The notes under the pieces: model-generated | The model's database searches: none | What the model was told of the DNA's origin: nothing | What the model saw: the letters and a program-made list of their open reading frames with translations, nothing else | Shown: positions 52,779 to 62,170 of the stretch, piece after piece | How the letters are laid out: the number at the start of each line of letters is the position of its first letter | How positions within the stretch are numbered: position 1 is the stretch's first letter | Source of the DNA: Massilibacteroides vaginae | GTDB lineage: Bacteria; Bacteroidota; Bacteroidia; Bacteroidales; Tannerellaceae | DNA length: 64,000 bases | Direction of reading: 5' to 3' | Assembly: GCF_900178525.1 (NCBI RefSeq) | Contig: NZ_FXDJ01000008.1 | Span: forward strand, 377,001-441,000 | Made by a program: the position numbers and the translations under genes

Positions 52779-55322
52779 GTGAACCGTAAAACTTACACAT
52801 TCGACGAAGCTTTCGAAGCTTCTTTAACCTACTTTGGAGGTGATGAATTAGCCGCAAAAGTTTGGGTAAATAAGTATGCATTAAAGGATGCTTTCGGCAA
52901 CATTTACGAAAAGTCTCCCGTTGATATGCATTATCGCCTGGCGTCTGAAATTGCCCGAATTGAAAAGAAACACCCGAATCCCCTGTCGGAAAAAGATCTT
53001 TTCGAGTTGTTTGACCGCTTCAGGTATATCGTTCCGCAAGGAAGTCCTATGACAGGTATAGGGAATGACTTCCAGATTGCCTCTCTATCGAACTGTTTTG
53101 TCATTGGTTTAGATGGTCAGGCCGATTCTTATGGTGCTATCATCCGCATTGACGAAGAGCAGGTACAATTAATGAAACGAAGAGGAGGAGTTGGTCATGA
53201 CCTTTCACACATCCGCCCGAAAGGCTCTCCGGTAAAAAACTCGGCTTTAACTTCTACCGGATTAGTTCCTTTTATGGAACGGTATTCAAATTCGACTCGT
53301 GAGGTTGCGCAAGATGGTCGTCGAGGTGCATTAATGTTGAGTGTATCAATAAAACATCCGGATTCGGAATCTTTTATCGATGCGAAGATGGTTGAAGGAA
53401 AAGTTACCGGTGCGAATGTGTCGGTCAAGATAGATGATGAATTTATGCAGGCCGTAATTAACGGAACCGAATACCAACAGCAATACCCCGTTAGCTCCGA
53501 CAATCCTACTTTCAAAAAAAATATAAACGCCTCGGAGCTTTGGGAAAAAATAATCCATAACGCATGGAAATCCGCAGAACCGGGCGTACTTTTCTGGGAT
53601 ACAATAATCAAGGAATCCGTTCCTGATTGTTATGCCGATCTGGGCTTCCGTACGGTATCAACCAATCCTTGTGGCGAAATTCCATTATGTCCGTATGACA
53701 GTTGTCGCTTGTTAGCGATCAATCTATACTCCTACGTACAAAATCCATTTACACCACAAGCCACCTTTGATTTTGAATTATTCAAAGAACATGTTGAACT
53801 GGCTCAACGTATTATGGACGACATCATCGATCTTGAGTCTGAAAAGATTGAAAAGATTCTGGAAAAGATCGATGCAGACCCCGAATCCAACGAAGTGCGC
53901 CAATCAGAACGTCACTTATGGGAGAAGATACAAACAAAAACCCTGCAAGGACGTCGTACAGGAGTCGGCATCACAGCCGAAGGAGATATGCTGGCCGCGT
54001 TAAACTTCCGCTACGGCACTGAAGAAGCGACCGATTTTTCTGAAAAAATCCAACGCGAATTAGCACTCGCAGCCTATCGCTCGTCGGTAAAAATGGCTAA
54101 AGAACGTGGCGCCTTCGAAATTTTCGATGCGAAGCGTGAAGAAAACAATCCGTTTATCAATCGCCTACGCGAGGCAGACCCACAGCTCTATAAAGACATG
54201 GTTAAATATGGCCGTCGCAACATTGCTTGTCTAACGATTGCTCCTACAGGAACAACCAGCTTGATGACGCAAACAACCTCGGGCATTGAACCTGTATTCC
54301 TACCCGTTTATAAAAGACGTAGAAAAGTAAATCCTAACGACGCCGATGCCAGAGTAGATTTTGTTGACGAAACAGGCGATGCCTTCGAAGAATATATCGT
54401 ATATCACCACAAATTCATGACCTGGATGCAGGCCAACGGCTACGATTTAACGAAACACTACACGCAGGAAGAGGTGGATGAATTAGTTGAAAAGTCTCCC
54501 TATTACAAAGCAACTTCTAACGATGTTGACTGGTTGCAAAAAGTAAGAATGCAAGGACGTATTCAGAAATGGGTAGACCACTCAATTAGTGTAACGATAA
54601 ACCTTCCGGCAGATGTTTCCGAAGAATTGGTAAACACCTTATATATTGAAGCATGGAAATGCGGATGTAAAGGATGCACCGTATATCGTGATGGTTCTCG
54701 TTCCGGAGTTTTGATTTCTACCGGCAATGAAAAGAAAAAGAAAGACGATTGCAATTGCATGGAACCGCCCGTCATTGTATCCAAACGTCCGAAGGATCTG
54801 GATGCCGATGTTGTTAAATTCCAAAACAATCGCGAGAAATGGATTGCCTTTGTAGGCTTGGTAAATGGTCGTCCTTACGAAATATTTACCGGATTAGCAG
54901 ACGATGAAGAAGGAATCATGCTACCCAAGAACGTATCCAAAGGTAAAATCATAAAAAGCTACGACGAGAATGGCAACAAGCATTATGATTTCCAGTTTAC
55001 CAACAAACGCGGTTACAAAATGACGATTGAAGGTTTGGACGGCAAGTTTGACCCGGAATACTGGAACTATGCTAAACTAATTTCAGGAGTGCTTCGCTAT
55101 GGAATGCCCATTGATCAGGTAATAAAATTAGTTCAAGGCATGGAACTTGATAGCGAATCCATCAACACCTGGAAAAACGGAGTGGAGCGTGCACTGAAAA
55201 AGTATCTCCCTAACGGAACAGAACTCAAAGGCCAGAAATGTCCGAATTGCGAAATGGAAACACTCACCTACCAAGAGGGCTGTTTGATCTGCACAAACTG
55301 CGGAGCCTCTAAATGTGGATAA
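52779..55322 (+). CDS. nrdJ: class II (adenosylcobalamin-dependent) ribonucleotide reductase
   Basis: An 847-residue enzyme that reduces ribonucleotides using coenzyme B12, independent of oxygen. The start codon is GTG, supported by the promoter position. Motifs: SLSNCFVIGLDG (redox Cys), TNPCGEIPLCPYD (radical Cys and Glu), ACLTIAPTGTTSLMT, and a C-terminal region with a TSCPD-like domain and a zinc-type CxxC...CxxCxxC end. In Bacteroidota this exists beside class I or III enzymes. The leader contains a 120-bp repeat but no visible B12 riboswitch. Shares a bidirectional terminator with the convergent DUF4270 gene. Confidence 0.95.
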   Translation: MNRKTYTFDEAFEASLTYFGGDELAAKVWVNKYALKDAFGNIYEKSPVDMHYRLASEIARIEKKHPNPLSEKDLFELFDRFRYIVPQGSPMTGIGNDFQIASLSNCFVIGLDGQADSYGAIIRIDEEQVQLMKRRGGVGHDLSHIRPKGSPVKNSALTSTGLVPFMERYSNSTREVAQDGRRGALMLSVSIKHPDSESFIDAKMVEGKVTGANVSVKIDDEFMQAVINGTEYQQQYPVSSDNPTFKKNINASELWEKIIHNAWKSAEPGVLFWDTIIKESVPDCYADLGFRTVSTNPCGEIPLCPYDSCRLLAINLYSYVQNPFTPQATFDFELFKEHVELAQRIMDDIIDLESEKIEKILEKIDADPESNEVRQSERHLWEKIQTKTLQGRRTGVGITAEGDMLAALNFRYGTEEATDFSEKIQRELALAAYRSSVKMAKERGAFEIFDAKREENNPFINRLREADPQLYKDMVKYGRRNIACLTIAPTGTTSLMTQTTSGIEPVFLPVYKRRRKVNPNDADARVDFVDETGDAFEEYIVYHHKFMTWMQANGYDLTKHYTQEEVDELVEKSPYYKATSNDVDWLQKVRMQGRIQKWVDHSISVTINLPADVSEELVNTLYIEAWKCGCKGCTVYRDGSRSGVLISTGNEKKKKDDCNCMEPPVIVSKRPKDLDADVVKFQNNREKWIAFVGLVNGRPYEIFTGLADDEEGIMLPKNVSKGKIIKSYDENGNKHYDFQFTNKRGYKMTIEGLDGKFDPEYWNYAKLISGVLRYGMPIDQVIKLVQGMELDSESINTWKNGVERALKKYLPNGTELKGQKCPNCEMETLTYQEGCLICTNCGASKCG

Positions 55323-55331
55323 AGAGATAAC

Positions 55332-55370
55332 AAAAAAAGCTGCAACCCTATCAGGTAGCAGCTTTTTTTT
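55332..55370. terminator. bidirectional terminator between nrdJ and the DUF4270 gene
   Basis: AAAAAAAGCTGC / GCAGCTTTTTTT with a 14-base loop: an A-run before and a T-run after, so it can stop transcripts from both sides. Confidence 0.9.
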
Positions 55371-55385
55371 ATTCTTATAAAAATA

Positions 55386-56726
55386 TTATTTATTATACTG
55401 ACTTGTCGTCACCTTTATTTGCATTACATCCGGATCTTTCTTTAGAGTTACCCCCATAGGAGCCTGATAAGTAGTCATTGATGTGATAATACCGGAGTTC
55501 TGATCGATTGACGCATTCACCGGAATAAGCAATAAATTCAAGTCTTGATCCGGTGCCTTTTCCTTTTGCGTTTTTAATATTCGGGCAATATTGCTGAACT
55601 TATACGTATAAATTTTATCTTCTTCGGAGTATTTATGCTGTGCCATAAATGACGTAATATCATCCTTTATTTTATTTGTTTCGAAAAAGTTCTTCAATGA
55701 ATCTTCCGGCAACAACAACAAATAAGGCGATGGCTTAGAAGTATATTTCCATTCATCATTCGGTAATACTTTAAAATCAATCGGCAAATTGTTAATCACC
55801 CGATCACCTACGCGATTGAGTATTTCTTTTGCAGGAATCGTTACTCGGGTATATACACCAGCCGGAGTCTTCAGATAAGTATATTTATCATTAGGCTTTA
55901 GCAGTTCGTCTATCCCAAAGCTATTCATACGGTTCATCTGAATTACTTCATTAGTAACCATAAATATCTCGTTGGTATTCGCTACATAAGTAGAATCATT
56001 GCCTTTTGAATCCTTTTTAGTGGCTTCATAGCTATAATGAATCATCATATATGAACCCGCAACAGCAAGCACAGATCCCATACCATAAGTATTTGTCACA
56101 TAAAGACCCGGAAAGAAACGGTTGAAAGCCTCCTGATTTGCGAAAGATGATGGATTGTTAACTGTTTCGTCGTAAATACGCTGTCCGATTTCTTTATTCA
56201 AAAACATATCAATACTCGTAACACTTTTAGATGTTTCCGTATTATAAATCACATACGCTTTTCCGCCTAACGAATTTTGCATATCCGAATATTCTTCAGG
56301 ATTTATATTCGTATAGTAGTTACGATCTAATGCTTTAGTGACCGGGAAAACATCAACTTTCATTGGAGACAAAGAGTCGCCCACATAAGAATTAATGCCA
56401 ATTATATATTTTACAGAATCAATTTTCCCATCTATCGGTTCATGTTCAAATTTAAAGCCTTCTTTACAATAAAACTGACTGATATAATCGGCTTTATAAT
56501 CACCGTATTGCGGATCAAAGAATTGCCCTAAATACCCGGTTGAAGTTTTCGCGTAAATTGAGTCAACCTTAATTGTGGAAGATGTGATCATAAAAGAATC
56601 AACAGTCATATTAATCCTATCTCCATCAGGTTGAATCGACCCTCCAACATATTTTAAATCATCATCACAGCCGGATAAAACTCCAACTATCAGCATCAAG
56701 CCTAATACTACAGATCGAAACTTCAT
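55386..56726 (-). CDS. DUF4270 lipoprotein
   Basis: A 446-residue lipoprotein (MKFRSVVLGLMLIVGVLSGC). TSTGYLGQFFDPQYGDYKAD is the DUF4270 hallmark, and the rest is a long beta-rich domain. DUF4270 is restricted to Bacteroidota as far as I know, and its role is unknown. Four bases after the half-GT5 gene, the two forming one operon; I recall the same pairing near panC-panD in other Bacteroidales. Confidence 0.88.
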   Translation of the reverse strand: MKFRSVVLGLMLIVGVLSGCDDDLKYVGGSIQPDGDRINMTVDSFMITSSTIKVDSIYAKTSTGYLGQFFDPQYGDYKADYISQFYCKEGFKFEHEPIDGKIDSVKYIIGINSYVGDSLSPMKVDVFPVTKALDRNYYTNINPEEYSDMQNSLGGKAYVIYNTETSKSVTSIDMFLNKEIGQRIYDETVNNPSSFANQEAFNRFFPGLYVTNTYGMGSVLAVAGSYMMIHYSYEATKKDSKGNDSTYVANTNEIFMVTNEVIQMNRMNSFGIDELLKPNDKYTYLKTPAGVYTRVTIPAKEILNRVGDRVINNLPIDFKVLPNDEWKYTSKPSPYLLLLPEDSLKNFFETNKIKDDITSFMAQHKYSEEDKIYTYKFSNIARILKTQKEKAPDQDLNLLLIPVNASIDQNSGIITSMTTYQAPMGVTLKKDPDVMQIKVTTSQYNK

Positions 56727-56730
56727 TGTT

Positions 56731-57555
56731 TTATTTCTTTTTAGTAGTCATTACTAAATCATAGAATTCATTAAAATCATCCATATAAGTATCTTCTGTT
56801 TTATATGGCAAGAAAGGAGTGTCAGTCTTTGAAGTGATATATTCAGCAATCTCAGCATTTATATTTTCACTTCCCTGTATAACGCCGTCACTAAAATCGA
56901 TCGCTAATTTTGAGAGTGAAACAAAGTTGGCTTCAGCTTTAACGCCTTTTACATCACCATCTTTTGCTCCATCCATTTTCAGCTTAGCTGCAAAATTAGC
57001 CGGAAACGCATTCTTAAAGTCGTCTCCGTAAACTGAATAAATAATTTTTGCGTTCTTCAGACACGGATCATCAACATACATTCTTTTTATATATAAAGCC
57101 GTCAACGCAGACATCCAGCCATGACAATGAATCACGTCAGGAATCCAACGCAGTTTCTTTATCGTTTCCAAAACACCTCTGACATAGAAAATAGAACGAT
57201 CGTCGTTGTCGGCGTATTCATTACCATCGTCATCAGAAGTTGTTCCTTTCCGTTGAAAGAAATCCTCGTTATCAATAAAATAAACCTGCATTCTTGCAGA
57301 TTGAATAGAAGCTACTTTTATGATCAGAGGATGGTCTGTATCGTCAATAATCAAGTTCATACCCGACAGGCGAATCACCTCGTGAAGTTGATTCCGGCGC
57401 TCATTGATGTTCCCGAACTTTGGCATAAAGGTTCTTATTTCTCTTCCACGCTCCTGAATGCCTTGCGGCAAGTTCCTACAAATTGTTGCGATCTCTGATT
57501 CAGGTAAGTAAGGGGTAATCTCTTGTGCTATAAACAAGATTTTTTTTGCATCCAT
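56731..57555 (-). CDS. glycogen/starch synthase N-terminal domain protein (half GT5)
   Basis: A 274-residue protein that starts KKILFIAQEITPYLPESEIA and contains RTFMPKFGNINERRNQLHEV and PDVIHCHGWMSALTALYIK, as in the N-terminal Rossmann half of GT5 synthases. The C-terminal half that binds ADP/UDP-glucose (with KPGGL/E-x7-E) is absent; the frame ends normally with TTKKK. The KxGGL motif near the start is replaced by PESEIA. It may be a binding or regulatory protein, or pair with another protein. Divergent from panC; promoter at 57585. Confidence 0.85.
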   Translation of the reverse strand: MDAKKILFIAQEITPYLPESEIATICRNLPQGIQERGREIRTFMPKFGNINERRNQLHEVIRLSGMNLIIDDTDHPLIIKVASIQSARMQVYFIDNEDFFQRKGTTSDDDGNEYADNDDRSIFYVRGVLETIKKLRWIPDVIHCHGWMSALTALYIKRMYVDDPCLKNAKIIYSVYGDDFKNAFPANFAAKLKMDGAKDGDVKGVKAEANFVSLSKLAIDFSDGVIQGSENINAEIAEYITSKTDTPFLPYKTEDTYMDDFNEFYDLVMTTKKK

Positions 57556-57584
57556 TCTTTTAAATTAGTTTGATAAAGCTGGTA

Positions 57585-57616
57585 CAAAGATAATAAAATT
57601 CTTTCATTTACGCCAA
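57585..57616 (-). promoter_or_regulatory. promoter of the half-GT5/DUF4270 operon
   Basis: Minus strand: TTG (57614-57616), 21-base spacer, TATCTTTG (57585-57592). Full consensus match, 29 bases before the start. Confidence 0.75.
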
Positions 57617-57654
57617 TTATTTACTTGCTTTGCAGCGTCTAAAGCTTGAAGCGA

Positions 57655-58503
57655 ATGAAAACAGCAGGTAATATTAAGGAATTAAAACAGTATCTAAACA
57701 AAGAAAGGGAGCGCGGCAAAAGCATAGGTCTTGTCCCTACGATGGGCGCTTTACATGCAGGCCACATCAGTTTAGTTCGAAAATGCGTGGCGGAAAATGA
57801 CATTTGTGTGGTTAGTATTTTTGTAAATCCCACGCAATTCAATGATAAAAAGGACTTGGAAACTTATCCTCGCACACCGGAGCAAGATTATGCTATGCTT
57901 GAGTCTGCCGGATGTGCTTATGTTTTTTCGCCGGATGAAAAAGAAATGTATCCGGAAGAAGATACACGAATTTTCGATTTCGGACGTGTGGCGGAAGTAA
58001 TGGAAGGTAAATACAGACCGGGACATTTTAACGGAGTTGGGCAAATTGTTAGCAAACTTTTTGATATCGTTGAGCCCGGAAAGGCCTATTTTGGCGAAAA
58101 AGATTTCCAGCAGATCGCTGTTATCCGGAAAATGGTACGGATACTGAATCAACAAGTGGAGATAATTTCCTGCCCTATTTTACGTGAAAAAGACGGACTT
58201 GCACTCAGCAGCAGAAACACCAGGCTAACGCCCGAACAACGCCAAAAAGCACCCCTCATAGCTCGTGTTTTAAAAGAAAGCACTAACTTTGCCGTAAAGA
58301 ATAGCGTTCGGGAAACAATTGATTTTGTTATACAGGCAATTAACAAAGAAGCAGAAATGAAAGTAGAGTATTATGAAATAGTTGACGGCGAGACGCTCGA
58401 ACCGATCATCAACTGGTCTGACTCGATCAACCCCGTGGGTTGTATAACGGTATTCTGCGGACAAGTAAGACTCATCGATAATATTCACTACAATATATTT
58501 TAA
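57655..58503 (+). CDS. panC: pantothenate synthetase
   Basis: A 282-residue ligase joining pantoate and beta-alanine with ATP. Motifs: [17 protein letters not shown] (with the HxGH signature), [40 protein letters not shown]-type region, and SSRNTRLTP (KMSKS-like loop). ATG 57655 is preferred over an in-frame TTG nine bases earlier. Followed by panD after 21 bases; together with ribE this is a vitamin-synthesis operon. Confidence 0.95.
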   Translation: MKTAGNIKELKQYLNKERERGKSIGLVPTMGALHAGHISLVRKCVAENDICVVSIFVNPTQFNDKKDLETYPRTPEQDYAMLESAGCAYVFSPDEKEMYPEEDTRIFDFGRVAEVMEGKYRPGHFNGVGQIVSKLFDIVEPGKAYFGEKDFQQIAVIRKMVRILNQQVEIISCPILREKDGLALSSRNTRLTPEQRQKAPLIARVLKESTNFAVKNSVRETIDFVIQAINKEAEMKVEYYEIVDGETLEPIINWSDSINPVGCITVFCGQVRLIDNIHYNIF

Positions 58504-58524
58504 CACCATACACAACAAAAAACA

Positions 58525-58878
58525 ATGTTTGTAGAAATAGTAAAATCCAAAATACACCGGGTAACCGTAACTGAGGCGAATCTGAATTACATCGGCAGCA
58601 TTACAATTGATGAAGATTTAATGGATGCCGCAAATTTGATTGCCAATGAAAAGGTTTTTATTGTGAACAACAATAATGGCGAACGCTTTGATACTTATGT
58701 AATCAAAGGAGAACGCGGATCGGGTGTTATCTGTTTAAATGGTGCGGCAGCCCGCAAAGTGCAGCCGGGTGATATCATTATTATAATGGCTTACGCGATG
58801 ATGGATTTTGAGGAAGCAAAGCAATTCAAACCCGCTATCGCATTTCCGGATACGAAGACGAACAAGCTATTGAAATAA
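58525..58878 (+). CDS. panD: aspartate 1-decarboxylase proenzyme
   Basis: A 117-residue pyruvoyl enzyme making beta-alanine from aspartate. The self-cleavage site Gly24-Ser25 is seen in [13 protein letters not shown], and [17 protein letters not shown] and [12 protein letters not shown] match the family. Lies between panC and ribE. Confidence 0.97.
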   Translation: MFVEIVKSKIHRVTVTEANLNYIGSITIDEDLMDAANLIANEKVFIVNNNNGERFDTYVIKGERGSGVICLNGAAARKVQPGDIIIIMAYAMMDFEEAKQFKPAIAFPDTKTNKLLK

Positions 58879-58916
58879 ATCGTTGAATTGATATTAAAAA
58901 ACTAAATAAAGTAACT

Positions 58917-59519
58917 ATGTTTTCAGGAATCGTAGAAGAAGCGGCAAAAGTAGTTGCCCTGGAATCAGATAAAGGGAATCTTCATATTACTATGAAGTGT
59001 TCATTCGTAAATGAACTGAAAATAGATCAAAGCATCGCGCACAACGGAGTATGCCTGACTGTAGTAAAGAAAACGGAAGATTCGTATACTGTTACGGCTA
59101 TTAAAGAAACGCTGGAACGTTCAAATTTAGGTTTGCTTCAGATTGGTGATAAGGTGAATCTGGAACGCAGTATGATTATGAACGGACGCCTTGACGGCCA
59201 TATCGTGCAAGGGCACGTTGACCAAACGGCTATTTGCAAGGATGTTCGCGAAGCCGACGGTAGTTGGTATTACACTTTCGAATATGTTTTTGATAAAGAA
59301 ATGGCCAGACAAGGTTACATGACCGTTGAAAAAGGTTCGGTCTGCGTAAACGGCGTAAGTCTGACTGTTTGCAATTCAAAAGACAACAGCTTTGAAGTGG
59401 CGATTATTCCTTATACGCATGATTTTACTAATTTCGGTCAGCTTGAAAAAGATTCGGTTGTTAATCTCGAATTCGACATCGTAGGAAAGTACATCAGCAA
59501 AATGATTTCTTTCAAATAA
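58917..59519 (+). CDS. ribE: riboflavin synthase, alpha subunit
   Basis: A 200-residue protein made of two lumazine-binding domains. MFSGIVEEAAKV starts the first and GHIVQGHVDQTAICKDV starts the second. Each has an internal NGVCLTV / NGVSLTV motif. Converts two dimethylribityllumazines to riboflavin. 38 bases after panD, likely co-transcribed. Confidence 0.96.
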   Translation: MFSGIVEEAAKVVALESDKGNLHITMKCSFVNELKIDQSIAHNGVCLTVVKKTEDSYTVTAIKETLERSNLGLLQIGDKVNLERSMIMNGRLDGHIVQGHVDQTAICKDVREADGSWYYTFEYVFDKEMARQGYMTVEKGSVCVNGVSLTVCNSKDNSFEVAIIPYTHDFTNFGQLEKDSVVNLEFDIVGKYISKMISFK

Positions 59520-59567
59520 AACGGGCAAAAAATTACTAAACAAAGGCGGAAAACAGGCGTTTCTATA

Positions 59568-59662
59568 ACCGTTGAAATTCAAAGCCTGTAGACGGTCAAA
59601 AATATAAAGGTTATCTTTTCAAAAATAAAGGATATTTTTGAAAAGATAACCTTTATATTTTT
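59568..59662 (+). repeat. A+T-rich hairpin repeat, copy 4 of 4, with perfect 30-bp stem
   Basis: Head ACCGTTGAAATTCAAAGCCT GTAGACGGTC resembles copy 1. The body 59598-59627 is a perfect inverted repeat of 59633-59662 with the 5-base loop AAGGA. It lies between the convergent ends of ribE and the beta-propeller gene and could act as a two-way transcription stop, though no plain U-run follows. Confidence 0.9.
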
Positions 59663-59720
59663 CAACACATTACTATGTGAAAAACGGGGCTCTGTTTTAC
59701 TGAAAAAATGAGGTTTATTT

Positions 59721-60596
59721 TTATAGCGGACAAACGGACGAGATCATTCCGAATGTAGCATTATCGTTCAGGCTCCAAATGATTTCGTTGTTAGCGTTTA
59801 TTTCTATCAACTGGGGATTTTCTTTCATGGCAGGATCATCTCCGTGCCCCTGCCAGTTACACAGGTAAAGCCCTCCGGTGTTTGTTGGTAAAATTTGGGC
59901 TACAAACCGTAAGGAAACACCTTTAATATCATTAACGGATACTTTTTTTACGATAGCTCCTGTTTTCAGATCCAATTCAACATAGCTGTGCGCGTCTCCG
60001 CATGCTACCATATAATTACCGTTAGGCTGTTTTGCTGCTGAAAAGGGTGTGCCTTCCAATTGTATTTGCTTTACTATGCCACCATCAGGAGATATTTCCC
60101 ACAAATCGGATGATTGGAAAAGCGGAACGAGGTAATTACCCTGGTCGTTCTTGTTGACCTGTCGAAATTGTGCGTGCGGTTCGTCAATATGCGTATCAAA
60201 CACTGTCTTTGATACAGTCTCGCCTTTGGTGTTTACCTCTAAAATAGTAGCCGGACTTCCACACCAGGCAAGTAGATAGTTACCATCAGGAAGCACTTTC
60301 GCAGTCTGCAATTCGCAACCGTCGGGTGCAGGGATATTCCAGATAGTTTCTTTATCACGCGTAATTAACCGGGCTCCTTTGCTATAGGAAAACAGAATAC
60401 TCCCGGCTTTGTCTACATCAACGGAGTTGCACTCCCACCCTTTCTCTATGGGATATTCCCACTCAATATTTTTTGTTGTTTTATCGATAATCACCAGTTT
60501 ATCCCAACCGGAGCCTCCTAAGAGTAGTTTTTGTGAAGGTGAAGAGCAGGAAAGAAAGAATACGGTGGTAAGAAGAGAGAAGATTAGTTTTTTCAT
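59721..60596 (-). CDS. PQQ-like beta-propeller lipoprotein
   Basis: A 291-residue lipoprotein (signal ending TTVFFLSC). Regular strand repeats with ILEVNTKGE, LWEISPDGG, VELDLKTG and LIEINANNE mark a beta-propeller of the WD/PQQ type, all without a PQQ catalytic motif that I can identify. GCELQTAKVLPDGNYLLAWC is typical of these small Bacteroidota propellers. Last gene of the DhaKL/LsrF-like operon; it may bind the substrate sugar or a polymer at the cell envelope. Confidence 0.8.
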   Translation of the reverse strand: MKKLIFSLLTTVFFLSCSSPSQKLLLGGSGWDKLVIIDKTTKNIEWEYPIEKGWECNSVDVDKAGSILFSYSKGARLITRDKETIWNIPAPDGCELQTAKVLPDGNYLLAWCGSPATILEVNTKGETVSKTVFDTHIDEPHAQFRQVNKNDQGNYLVPLFQSSDLWEISPDGGIVKQIQLEGTPFSAAKQPNGNYMVACGDAHSYVELDLKTGAIVKKVSVNDIKGVSLRFVAQILPTNTGGLYLCNWQGHGDDPAMKENPQLIEINANNEIIWSLNDNATFGMISSVCPL

Positions 60597-60609
60597 GTTG
60601 TTCTATTTT

Positions 60610-60638
60610 GTAGAGACGCACGGTTTGCGCGTCTCTAC
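60610..60638 (-). other. GC hairpin between the LsrF-like and propeller genes
   Basis: Stem GTAGAGACGC / GCGTCTCTAC (10 bp) around the 9-base ACGGTTTGC loop. The same sequence core occurs in the guaB terminator at 38265. No U-run follows on the minus strand, so it may be an attenuator or processing site lowering propeller expression. Confidence 0.6.
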
Positions 60639-60647
60639 GAATTGAGG

Positions 60648-61523
60648 TTATATTTTAGCCAAATCACGGAATTTCTCAAAGCCTTGCTCAGGAGTAAGTC
60701 CGTCGTGTACAACTGCGTGAATTGCTTGAATCATGGCTGCAGGACTTTCGCTTTGGAACACATTACGCCCCATATCTACACCTGCTGCACCATCGTTTAT
60801 CGCATTATAGCAAAGCTCAAGTGCTTCCTTTTCGGGTAGTTTTTTTCCTCCCGCAATAACAACAGGAACCGGACATGCCGCCGCCACTTTCTCGAAACCG
60901 TCGCAATAATACGTCTTAACTATATTTGCACCATTTTCCGCGCAAACCCGTGAGGCCAGACCGAAATAACGTGCATCCCGGGCCATTTGCGTACCAACAG
61001 CCGTAACTCCCATCACCGGAATGTTGTAACGCGTACCTAAATCCACGGCTTTATAAAGATTGGCTATAGTTTTAGCTTCGTATGCTTCATCTCCAATCGC
61101 CAGCATGATAGCCATTGCGGATACGTTCAGTCTTATGGCATCTTCGGCATCAATCAAAACATTATCATTCAATGCCGTAAGAATCGTAGTTCCGGCATCC
61201 GAACGCAAACAAATCGATTTGTTTGTATTTGGAGGTACTACAGATTGAAGAATACCACGGCTACACATCAAACAGTCTGCATATTCTATCAAAGGAAGAA
61301 TATTCAGGTCGATTCGCTCCAATCCCGAAGTTGGTCCCATAATAAAACCATGGTCAAAAGCCAACATGACTGTTTTTCCTGTTTTCGGATTAAATATGCG
61401 AGACAAACGATCTTTCATCCCCCAGGGTAAATTGCTTGCCCCTTTGACATGAAATGATTGTTCGCTGACATTCACTCCTAAGCCGAAGTTTTTACCTTCT
61501 CTTAAATCATCTAAATCTGCCAT
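60648..61523 (-). CDS. LsrF-like class I aldolase/thiolase
   Basis: A 291-residue DeoC/FbaB-type barrel. It resembles E. coli LsrF closely from memory: MADLDDLREGKNFG at the start, DRLSRIFNPKTGKTVMLAFD, GPTSGLERID, CSRGILQSVVPP, KTYYCDGFEKV (Schiff-base lysine region), VIAGGKKLPEKEALELCYNA and GAAGVDMGRNVFQSESP. LsrF splits phospho-AI-2 derived 3-hydroxy-5-phosphonooxypentane-2,4-dione using CoA. Here the neighbours are DhaL and DhaK instead of lsr genes, so the substrate may be a different phospho-ketose. Confidence 0.88.
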   Translation of the reverse strand: MADLDDLREGKNFGLGVNVSEQSFHVKGASNLPWGMKDRLSRIFNPKTGKTVMLAFDHGFIMGPTSGLERIDLNILPLIEYADCLMCSRGILQSVVPPNTNKSICLRSDAGTTILTALNDNVLIDAEDAIRLNVSAMAIMLAIGDEAYEAKTIANLYKAVDLGTRYNIPVMGVTAVGTQMARDARYFGLASRVCAENGANIVKTYYCDGFEKVAAACPVPVVIAGGKKLPEKEALELCYNAINDGAAGVDMGRNVFQSESPAAMIQAIHAVVHDGLTPEQGFEKFRDLAKI

Positions 61524-61554
61524 TTTTCTTATCGATTAAATCATTATTTATTTC

Positions 61555-62169
61555 TTATAAAGCGTCCGCAAAAGCCGCAAACATGCAACTCCACGAAGTA
61601 GCTCCGCTATCTGCATAGCCGATAGAACGTTCGCCATAATTGCGCGCACGTCCGAAGTTAGCTTTCATTGCCACGGTTGCTTCCGCTCCTTTTTTTGCCG
61701 CATCGGCACCGGCTTGCATCAACTCTTTTATATTTTGTGATTGATCAGCTTGCATGGCTTCTACTGCCGGAACCAAGGCGTCCATCATTGTTTTATCGCC
61801 CGGTTTGGCTTGCGTTTGCTTTTGTACATTTGCCAGACCGGAGGCAAACATAGCCTTTACACCCGATGCATCAAGTTCGGTTCCGGATGCACCGTCACTC
61901 ATTCCCAAGAAGAATGCGCCTAACAAAGTACTTGTTGATCCACTGGTTTCAAGCATAATGGCAAAACCCATATCATTGAGCATCGCTTTAAATTCTGTGC
62001 CTTTTTCGGCCGATTTAACCGCAGCCGAAAAAGCAGTAACGATAGCTGTGCCATGATCTCCGTCACCAATTACGGCATCTAATTGAGAAAACTCGTTCTC
62101 TCTTACCTTAATCTGTGTCAGTGCATGATCCAGCAATCGTTTAAAATCCGTTATTGAAAGTTGTTCCAT
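61555..62169 (-). CDS. dhaL: dihydroxyacetone kinase subunit DhaL-type
   Basis: A 204-residue ADP/ATP-binding subunit. AVIGDGDHGTAIVTAF holds the magnesium Asp residues, ETSGSTSTLLGAFFLGM is the nucleotide loop, and GDKTMMDALVPAVEAM matches DhaL. Start 62169 is chosen one base after the dhaK stop; the in-frame codon at 62181 would overlap. No DhaM phosphotransfer subunit or PTS gene is in the window, so phosphate probably comes from ATP directly. Confidence 0.88.
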   Translation of the reverse strand: MEQLSITDFKRLLDHALTQIKVRENEFSQLDAVIGDGDHGTAIVTAFSAAVKSAEKGTEFKAMLNDMGFAIMLETSGSTSTLLGAFFLGMSDGASGTELDASGVKAMFASGLANVQKQTQAKPGDKTMMDALVPAVEAMQADQSQNIKELMQAGADAAKKGAEATVAMKANFGRARNYGERSIGYADSGATSWSCMFAAFADAL

Positions 62170-62170
62170 T

